From the NCBI GenBank assembly GCA_020161505.1, contig JAIUNY010000001.1:1-64000 (forward strand): 64,000 nucleotides of DNA, given 5' to 3'. This document shows positions 58,704 through 64,000 of this stretch, piece by piece. This DNA comes from Armatimonadota bacterium (GTDB lineage Bacteria; Armatimonadota; Fimbriimonadia; Fimbriimonadales; Fimbriimonadaceae). The stretch's first letter is position 1. Every line of letters starts with the position of its first letter. The translations under genes were made by a program, and so were the position numbers. Below the pieces are notes generated by a model. The model had not been told where the DNA came from and made no database searches. It was given only the letters and a program-made list of their open reading frames with translations.

Positions 58704-58923
58704 ACTTGTCTTCGGTCTTGCCCTCGGCAGACTCTTCGCCGCCACCGCCGCCCCGCTTTTGCAGGATGGCGTTTTCGGCATCTTCTTTCGTGTATTCCTT
58801 GTTCGGGCTGTATTCCGCACCTTGCTTGTTCGGCGGTGGTGGCGGATCGGCGCATCCGGAAAGGACTCCGCCCAGGCTAGCCAAGGCGACAACGGCGAGA
58901 AGGAGTTTGATCGATCGCATCAT
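58702..58923 (-). CDS. Small lipoprotein
   Basis: The 73-residue lipoprotein has signal MMRSIKLLLAVVALASLGGV, lipobox LSGC, then a Pro-rich CADPPPPPNKQG, a short helix KEYTKEDAENAILQK and an acidic Gly-rich tail. Only about 49 residues after processing. It lies 5 bp downstream of the pseudopilin-like gene and probably shares its transcript. Second ATG at 58920 is equally possible. Confidence 0.65.
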   Translation of the reverse strand: MMRSIKLLLAVVALASLGGVLSGCADPPPPPNKQGAEYSPNKEYTKEDAENAILQKRGGGGGEESAEGKTEDK

Positions 58924-58928
58924 TGTGT

Positions 58929-59936
58929 TTAGGGGAAGCACAGGGCGTTGTTGCCGGTGGTTCCGAGTTGGTAGTTGAAGGTCGAGTCGGGACGGAAGAA
59001 GCTCATGTAGTGAGCACCACCAGCCGCCGAAACGCATCGAGCAGGAGCGTTGACCGCACCACCGGCAATCGTACAAGCTCCGCTTTGCGGCGTGCGAGTG
59101 TAGGTGTAGCCCGGCATCGACTTGTTGTTGGACGTGTTCGTGCCTTCTCGCGGCTGCTTGTAGAACTTCGCGCTGGAGTCGGCCATGCCATAGATCGTGC
59201 CTTCGCCGAAGACCCAGGTGGTGTCATTCGCGCAATCGAAGGTGAATTCGTACGTGTCGTACCGGGTTGCCGTAGCGCCGCCTTGCGGGTGACCGCCCGG
59301 ATTGAACCGGCAAACCGGAGCCGGAGACGCTGCGCTTCCGACGACGTTGCACCGCATGTACATCGGGGTGTAGCCAAATCCTCGATAGGCTTCCTTCCCG
59401 TTGCCCCACATCACGAGCGGGAGCTGAGAGACCGATGCGACGGCGGTGGCATTGTAGGCATTGAGGAGCCCGTTCGGCGAAATCGATGTGACCGGGAGTC
59501 CTGCAGGAGCCGATGCGTAGTTGAACCAGCTCTCGTTCACGCGCTGCGAACCAAGGGTGAAGAGCTCATAGTTCTTCATGTAGGGTTGCATAGAGTTGTG
59601 GAAAGCCACGCTATCCGCTTCACGGAAAGCTGCGTTGACACCCCAGCCCGCCGGAACCGAGTGGAGTCGGTAGCTGGGCGAAGACCAGAAGCTGTGCAGG
59701 TAGGTGCCAGTCACCGGGTCGATGGAGTGCATCAGGGGGAAGGTGTCGTCGTTGTCGGCCAGATAGATCTGGACGGCGGTGCCGACTTGCTTCGTGTTGC
59801 TGATGGCTTGAGTCTTCTTCGCGGCTTCCTTTGCCTGAGCAAAGACCGGGAAGAGGATGGCGGCCAGAATCGCGATGATCGCGATAACAACCAAGAGTTC
59901 GATAAGTGTGAAAGCTCTGAGAGTGCGCTGAGTCAA
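58929..59936 (-). CDS. Pseudopilin-like protein (prepilin N-terminus, DUF1559-type)
   Basis: The 335-residue protein starts (TTG) [20 protein letters not shown] and continues with an Ala/Ile-rich helix ending in [12 protein letters not shown], a class III prepilin signal cut before Phe 9 by the prepilin peptidase. [21 protein letters not shown] near 47 is the standard pseudopilin continuation in Planctomycetes/Armatimonadota. It is a large secreted globular domain with four or more Cys. GGAGGG lies 7 nt before the TTG, and a hairpin precedes it. It could use the PilMNOPQ machinery at 1-6.8 kb. Confidence 0.88.
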   Translation of the reverse strand: MTQRTLRAFTLIELLVVIAIIAILAAILFPVFAQAKEAAKKTQAISNTKQVGTAVQIYLADNDDTFPLMHSIDPVTGTYLHSFWSSPSYRLHSVPAGWGVNAAFREADSVAFHNSMQPYMKNYELFTLGSQRVNESWFNYASAPAGLPVTSISPNGLLNAYNATAVASVSQLPLVMWGNGKEAYRGFGYTPMYMRCNVVGSAASPAPVCRFNPGGHPQGGATATRYDTYEFTFDCANDTTWVFGEGTIYGMADSSAKFYKQPREGTNTSNNKSMPGYTYTRTPQSGACTIAGGAVNAPARCVSAAGGAHYMSFFRPDSTFNYQLGTTGNNALCFP

Positions 59937-59947
59937 GGGTTACCCTC

Positions 59948-59980
59948 CTTGGGCGTAGCCGCCCAAGATAAGGGATTATA
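59948..59980 (-). promoter_or_regulatory. Promoter and leader hairpin of the pseudopilin-like gene
   Basis: On the minus strand TATAAT (59975-59980) is followed, near the expected transcript start, by CTTGGGCG/CGCCCAAG with a 4-nt loop (59948-59967). The stem ends within a base or two of the ribosome site GGAGGG, so it may tune translation or stabilise the message. Confidence 0.55.
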
Positions 59981-60067
59981 CAGAAGGATCCTGGGATTTG
60001 TTCCTGGAATAACGATAAAAGTTTCGATAGAGTTTCGTTCTGCGCAGATACAGTTGCGCCGATTCGC

Positions 60068-61006
60068 CTATTTCCACTGGCTGACGTAGGTGAGACAGCA
60101 TGCCCGCACGCGGGCTCGGATCCGGTTGATGAAAGTGGCACGCTCGGTGACGCTCACGACTCCACGGGCATCTAGAACGTTGAAGATATGGCTGCACTTG
60201 AGCGCCAGATCGAGGGCGGGATACACCAAGGCTTCCTGGAACGGCGGCTTGGTTCCTTCGGGGAGTCGTTCCGCTGGTTCGGTGCTCGTGAGCACCTGGG
60301 TCGAGGGATCGAAGAAGACAGGAGTTTCGATCACGCGCTTGGACTCCGCTTCGTAGAGATCGAAGAGCTTATAGAGCAGATCGGTGTCCGCGACCTCGAA
60401 GTTGTAGATGTTGTTCTGCATCTCCGCATCGAACTCCGCCTGTCGATAGGTCATCGTCTCGCTCCACATCAGGCCATCCCAAAAAGAGTTCTGACCATTG
60501 AGCATCAAACAGAGCCGCTCGGGGCCGTAGGTGATTTCAGCGCAAACCGGGTCGCACTCAATGCCTCCCATTTGCTGGAAAAAGGTGAACTGGGTGATCT
60601 CCGTGCCGTTCAGCCAGACTTCCCAGCCGACTCCGCTCGCGCCCGCTGCTTGGCTCTCCCAGTCGTCTTCGACGAGGCGGATGTCGTTCTTGCTGGTGTC
60701 GAATCCCAGGGCATCGAGGGATCCCATGTAAAGATCCACGATGTTCGCCGGGCTCGGCTTCATGATCACTTGGTACTGGAAGTAGCGCTGACTCCGCTGC
60801 GGATTGCGGGTGTAGCGGCCATCAGCGGGGCGGCGGCTAGCCTGAACGTAGGCGACGTTCCAGGGATCGGGACCGAGGCTCCGCAAGGTCGTCGCGGGGT
60901 GCATGGTTCCGGCACCGACTTCGACATCGTAACTTTCCAGGATGGCGCACCCTTGGGCGGCCCAATAGGTGTCAAGTCGTCGGATCAGCTCCTGGAAGGT
61001 CATCAT
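60068..61006 (-). CDS. glyQ: Glycyl-tRNA synthetase alpha subunit
   Basis: The 312-residue catalytic subunit of the heterotetrameric GlyRS has motifs YWAAQGCAILESYDVEVGAGTMHP near 14, RRPADGRYTRNPQRSQRYFQYQ near 58 (motif 2) and QQMGGIECDPVCAEITYGPERL near 143. Charges tRNA-Gly with the beta subunit GlyS, whose gene is not adjacent: the next gene on this strand is the pseudopilin-like one. TAGAAT lies 12 nt before the ATG. Confidence 0.96.
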   Translation of the reverse strand: MMTFQELIRRLDTYWAAQGCAILESYDVEVGAGTMHPATTLRSLGPDPWNVAYVQASRRPADGRYTRNPQRSQRYFQYQVIMKPSPANIVDLYMGSLDALGFDTSKNDIRLVEDDWESQAAGASGVGWEVWLNGTEITQFTFFQQMGGIECDPVCAEITYGPERLCLMLNGQNSFWDGLMWSETMTYRQAEFDAEMQNNIYNFEVADTDLLYKLFDLYEAESKRVIETPVFFDPSTQVLTSTEPAERLPEGTKPPFQEALVYPALDLALKCSHIFNVLDARGVVSVTERATFINRIRARVRACCLTYVSQWK

Positions 61007-61055
61007 GGCGCGGGCCTTATTCTACTTCGGGAGGGAGGAGCGGTCGAGGGGCTGG

Positions 61056-61061
61056 TATCCT
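61056..61061 (+). promoter_or_regulatory. -10 box TATCCT of rnpB
   Basis: CTGGTATCCT, an extended -10, ends about 5 nt before the base of the RNase P RNA helix P1. Same box as tRNA-Leu at 39756. Confidence 0.6.
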
Positions 61062-61065
61062 GCCG

Positions 61066-61391
<326 letters not shown>

Positions 61392-61416
61392 GTAACCCCC
61401 AAGGCAGAACTCAGCG

Positions 61417-61422
61417 TATCCT
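61417..61422 (+). promoter_or_regulatory. -10 box TATCCT, leaderless promoter
   Basis: CGTATCCT ends 6 nt before ATG 61429. It lies 26 bp after the RNase P RNA, so the two may also be partly co-transcribed. Confidence 0.5.
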
Positions 61423-61428
61423 TGGGTG

Positions 61429-62124
61429 ATGAGGCGGAGTCAGGCAAGTTTTGATCTCAAGTGGGTGGCGTTGCTCTCGATCTTGGTGCTCGTGTTCACG
61501 GGTCTGTGGGTGCAGAGCCAGCAAGCGAGTGCTTCCGCGGGACGGAAAGTTCAGGGGCTCGACTATATGCGCCGATTTGGAAAGGCCCTGTCGCTCTACT
61601 CAGAGCAGCATGAGATCGCCATCGTCACCAACTTCGCGGGGATTCCAACCGCGCACTTCACATCGGAGGGGGTGGATTTGCGATATCCGCTCGACAAAAC
61701 GAAGATTGGTTAGGGAAATGTCTTGCGCGAGGGGATGAAGATCAATGAATCAGGAGCGCAACGGTACCCGGATGTCCGTCCACGAGAGGAAAGCATGATC
61801 GATCTCGAATCGATTGTCGGCGTGCCCACCAGCAGATTCCTTGGTCACACCAGACCGAATGCGCAACTCCGGAACGCCATCAAGTGGGGTGAACCAGTGG
61901 CCATTCTCCCAGATGACTGCCGCTGGAACTACCAAGTAGGAGATCGTTTCGCGACGTTCTGTATGGGAGGCTTTGTCCGTCTGGCTCCGGACTTATCGGT
62001 GAAGCGTGCCGTCGCGCATGGCAAGATTGTTGATCGGGGAGTGATCGTCAATCTTCGTCACCCTTACTTTGAAGGCAACCGGGAGCAGTGGTTACGCGAT
62101 GGAGCCCCAATCGACAAACCCTAA
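61429..62124 (+). pseudogene. Pilin-like membrane protein gene broken by TAG
   Basis: Reading through TAG at 61711-61713 the frame gives 231 positions, against 230 in the intact paralogue at 62099. Shared order: one membrane helix (about 12-30), a segment like MRRFGKALSLYSEQHE, the block G-stop-GN-LRE, then ESMIDLESIVG, VAILPDDCRW and FCMGGFVRLAPDLSVK. The stop falls exactly where the paralogue has Trp 107 (TGG), so a single G-to-A change explains it. The rest of the frame is intact, implying a recent loss (or suppression). Confidence 0.8.
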
Positions 62125-62791
62125 TTTGCCCAAACCCAACAGATGGTCGTGGGGTTGGCGCGAGGTCGCGGTGGCGATCATCTGTGTGATTTTGGTGGGG
62201 CTGGCCCTCGATTCAATCCTGATGCACACGCGCCCGCGTGGATCTGCTCGGGCACAGAAGGGTTTCGTCTACCTGAAGAATCTGGGGCAAGCCCTGTCGA
62301 TTTACTCAGAGTCCAATGACGGTGTTCCCGTGATTGATCTGGCGAAAGTGCCCGATTCGGCGTTCGACAGGGAAGATTTCCACCTTCGTTTCTTCCACGA
62401 TGATTCGCCGCATGGCTGGGGGAACAAGTTCCGCGAGTGGCAACATCGACGGAATGCGAATACTTATCCTCCGCCTCGCCAACGGGTCGAGAGTGTGATC
62501 GATCTGGTGACGATCACGGGGCGTCCCACTGCGACGAAGGAGAGCCAGGCCCTGGTGACGAAGCAGGTTTTGGAGCAAGGGGTGATGGCCATCCTCCCGG
62601 CGGACTGTCGATGGCAGGAGGGCGACGCACCCAAAATCGGTCGCTTCTGCTCCGGACCCTATGTCTCATTGAGTTTCGACCTGAGCATTCGCAAGAAAGG
62701 GAACCGCGCCATCCGAGTCGACCGGGGGTACTGGAAAAACACCTTCTATCCCGAGTGGCAAGGCGATCCTCTTAAGTGGCTGGAAGATTGA
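62099..62791 (+). CDS. Membrane-anchored pilin-like protein (intact paralogue)
   Basis: The 230-residue protein has one membrane helix (about residues 19-38: VAVAIICVILVGLALDSIL), then a periplasmic domain with GFVYLKNLGQALSIYSESNDG, which resembles the post-helix region of DUF1559 pseudopilins (NLKQIG...Y...NDG), but without a prepilin cleavage site. Later MAILPADCRWQEGD and FCSGPYVSLSFDLSIRK match the broken copy. Starts 26 bp inside the end of the broken gene. Function unknown. Confidence 0.7.
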   Translation: MEPQSTNPNLPKPNRWSWGWREVAVAIICVILVGLALDSILMHTRPRGSARAQKGFVYLKNLGQALSIYSESNDGVPVIDLAKVPDSAFDREDFHLRFFHDDSPHGWGNKFREWQHRRNANTYPPPRQRVESVIDLVTITGRPTATKESQALVTKQVLEQGVMAILPADCRWQEGDAPKIGRFCSGPYVSLSFDLSIRKKGNRAIRVDRGYWKNTFYPEWQGDPLKWLED

Positions 62792-62803
62792 CCCCAATCC
62801 CGG

Positions 62804-62809
62804 TATCCT
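62804..62809 (+). promoter_or_regulatory. -10 box TATCCT of selD
   Basis: CGGTATCCT ends 9 nt before the selD ATG at 62819, predicting a leader of at most a few bases. It supports this start over the internal TTG at 62879. Confidence 0.55.
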
Positions 62810-62818
62810 GAATCCTCC

Positions 62819-63814
62819 ATGCGACTGACGCATCTTGTAGCCTGCGCTGGTTGAGCGAGCAAGCTGGGGCCCACCCAGTTGGCGGAGGTTCTCCGCCGTT
62901 TGCCCGTGCAATCGCACCCAGACCTCCTCGTCGGCTTTTCCAGCGGTGACGACGCGGGGGTTTTTCGCCTGCCCGACGGGTCGGTGTTGGTGCAGACCAT
63001 GGACTTCTTCACCCCGATTGTCGATGACCCCTATGCGTACGGGCAGATCGCGGCGGCGAATGCTCTGAGCGATGTCTATGCAATGGGCGGGCACCCTCTC
63101 ACGGTGATGAACATCGCGTGCTTCGACCCGACTGCCGCTCCCCCTGAGGTCTGGGCGAACGTGCTCCTCGGCATGGCTGACAAGACCGCCGAAGCGGGAG
63201 CGGTGATTGTCGGCGGGCACAGCGTTGAGGACAAGGAGCCGAAATTCGGCATGAGCGTGACCGGCCTGGTCAAGCCGGATCAGGTTCTCACCAATGCGAC
63301 GGCAAAACCAGGGCAGAAGCTGGCTCTCTCGAAGCCGCTCGGCACGGGAATCGTGACGACCGCCGCCAAGTTCGACAAATGCTCAGAAGCTGAACTCGGC
63401 GCAGCGATCTCAGGCATGACCACTCTCAACAAATTGGCGATGGAGGCTGCCCACTCGGTGGGAGCCACCTGCGCCACCGATGTCACAGGATTTGGCCTCG
63501 TTGGACACCTGGGGAACATCACCCGAGAGAGCGGGGTGCGCGGCGTGATCGACCTCTCTCGTCTCCCGGTTCTCCCGGGTGTCGAGAGGATGGTTGCCGA
63601 CGGATGTCTGACCGGGGGCGCGGGGAAGAACCAACTCGCCCTGGGAGAACGCCTCCTGATTCCGACCGAGGCTCCGTACTGGCTGGTGCAAGTGGCGCTG
63701 GACCCACAATCGAGCGGAGGCTTGCTGATCGCTTGCGAGAGCGTTCCCGATGGGTTTGTCGAAATCGGATGGATCGAGACGGGCAACGGGGAAGTTGAGC
63801 TTCGCACAACTTGA
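62819..63814 (+). CDS. selD: Selenide, water dikinase SelD, selenocysteine-containing
   Basis: Makes selenophosphate from selenide and ATP for selenocysteine and selenouridine synthesis. 331 residues if the in-frame TGA at 62852-62854 (residue 12) is read as Sec: MRLTHLVACAG, then U, then ASKLGPTQLAEVL. That is the position of the catalytic Cys/Sec in the GAG-C-x-C-K loop of other SelD; the second Cys is Ser here. Further motifs: DDAGVFRLPDG, QTMDFFTPIVDDPYAYGQIA, ALSDVYAMGG, GGHSVEDKEPKFG, CATDVTGFGLVGHLG. Calling it from TTG 62879 would lose the active site. Confidence 0.92.
62852..62880 (+). promoter_or_regulatory. Sec codon and candidate bSECIS hairpin
   Basis: After the TGA, bases 62862-62868 (AGCTGGG) pair with 62874-62880 (CCCAGTT), 7 bp including one G-U, with loop GCCCA starting 15 nt after the TGA. 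Position and size suit a bacterial SECIS element read by SelB; the loop sequence differs from E. coli fdhF. Confidence 0.6.
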
Positions 63815-63847
63815 GCACCTAGAATCCACCCAAAGGGAGCAGGTCGC

Positions 63848-63874
63848 GACCTCTTCCATGGCATAGAAGAGGTC
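63848..63874 (+). other. Hairpin in the leader of the last gene
   Basis: Perfect 9-bp arms GACCTCTTC and GAAGAGGTC with a 9-nt loop; a TAGAAT box lies about 20 bp upstream. Could be a selD terminator without U-tract or a leader structure. Not matched to a known riboswitch. Confidence 0.4.
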
Positions 63875-63920
63875 ACCGAAGGCGAAGGCACATGCCCAAG
63901 TCAGTGAGTGAAGGAGCCGA

Positions 63921-64000
63921 ATGGCGAGTGAAGGAACGGAGACTCAGCTCGCGTTCCGCGACTTCGGCGTGAAGCTTGTCCCGCAACCGCACGATCGCTC
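63921..64000 (+). CDS. Start of an unidentified gene (cut by window edge)
   Basis: ATG 63921 follows GAAGGAG at close spacing and the frame is open for 26 codons to the window end (MASEGTETQLAFRDFGVKL, continuing). Too short to assign. A competing ATG at 63892 runs into a stop within 26 codons. Confidence 0.5.
   Translation, partial: MASEGTETQLAFRDFGVKLVPQPHDR

Noticed and set aside
62879-63814. selD starting at TTG 62879
   Set aside because: It drops the catalytic loop; the upstream frame through TGA matches SelD and has its own promoter box.
63815-63920. Possible riboswitch (lysine-type fragments such as GGTCACCGAAGGCGAAGG) before the last gene
   Set aside because: Only one helix is supported and the spacing does not fit the lysine class; the downstream gene is not identifiable. 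Kept only as a hairpin.

Overview
The window looks like a chromosomal piece of a diderm, high-GC, free-living bacterium, most likely Armatimonadota (class Fimbriimonadia). This is inferred from protein style, not from a marker search. The clues are a type IV pilus/secretin operon, a pseudopilin-like protein with the long hydrophobic N-terminus typical of Armatimonadota and Planctomycetes, a PEP-CTERM protein, a CBM9/DUF5916 outer-membrane protein, and promoters that sit almost on top of start codons. No phage, transposase or CRISPR array was seen.

Layout. 1-6.8 kb: a type IV pilus assembly operon (ExeA-like ATPase end, helix-turn-helix protein, pilM, pilN, pilO, a pilP-like gene, pilQ). 6.9-11.7 kb, minus strand: a metal ABC importer whose two halves are separated by about 690 bp of GC-rich repeats, preceded by a His-tailed repeat lipoprotein and a DtxR/MntR-like operator. 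12-20 kb: an outer-membrane barrel protein, two flavin oxidoreductases, a secreted protein, dapB, a DUF6624 protein and ppc. 20.3-21.8 kb: a compact restriction-modification pair (m5C methyltransferase plus HNH nuclease). 21.9-24 kb: sufC and sufD. 24-29.7 kb: a COG0523 metallochaperone gene with a Zur-like palindrome on its start codon, a YjbR protein, rplY, rlmI and two proteins of unknown function. 29.7-34.1 kb: purK, a formiminotransferase, fabI and a ubiD-family decarboxylase. 34-44.6 kb: a PEP-CTERM protein, a CBM9/DUF5916 protein, a TfoX-like protein, two phosphofructokinases, tRNA-Leu(CAA), a PrcB-like protein, and a tandem pair of large secreted paralogues. 44.6-53 kb: acnA, a DUF554 protein, an S9 peptidase, a photolyase-like protein and cinA. 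53-56.5 kb, minus strand: the classical rpmH-rnpA-yidD-yidC-jag cluster, then csaA. 56.5-64 kb: an M32 carboxypeptidase, small secreted proteins, a DUF1559-type pseudopilin-like protein, glyQ, the RNase P RNA, a nonsense-broken gene with its intact paralogue, selD with an in-frame UGA, and the start of one more gene.

Points that change the annotation. (1) selD reads through a UGA at the active-site position, so it is probably a selenoprotein. (2) rnpA appears to start at an ATT codon inside rpmH. (3) A gene at 61.4 kb is broken by one TAG exactly where its paralogue has Trp. (4) Many genes have a TANNNT box, often GTATCCT, only 5-9 nt before the start codon, which points to widespread leaderless transcription. 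The same box lies in front of tRNA-Leu, the RNase P RNA and rplY. (5) Two different metal-type operators occur in front of metal genes.

Together the genes cover pilus assembly, metal uptake and zinc handling, Fe-S assembly, anaplerosis and the TCA cycle (ppc, acnA), glycolysis (two phosphofructokinases), lysine, purine and fatty-acid synthesis, membrane-protein insertion, and tRNA processing (both RNase P subunits, about 5 kb apart).
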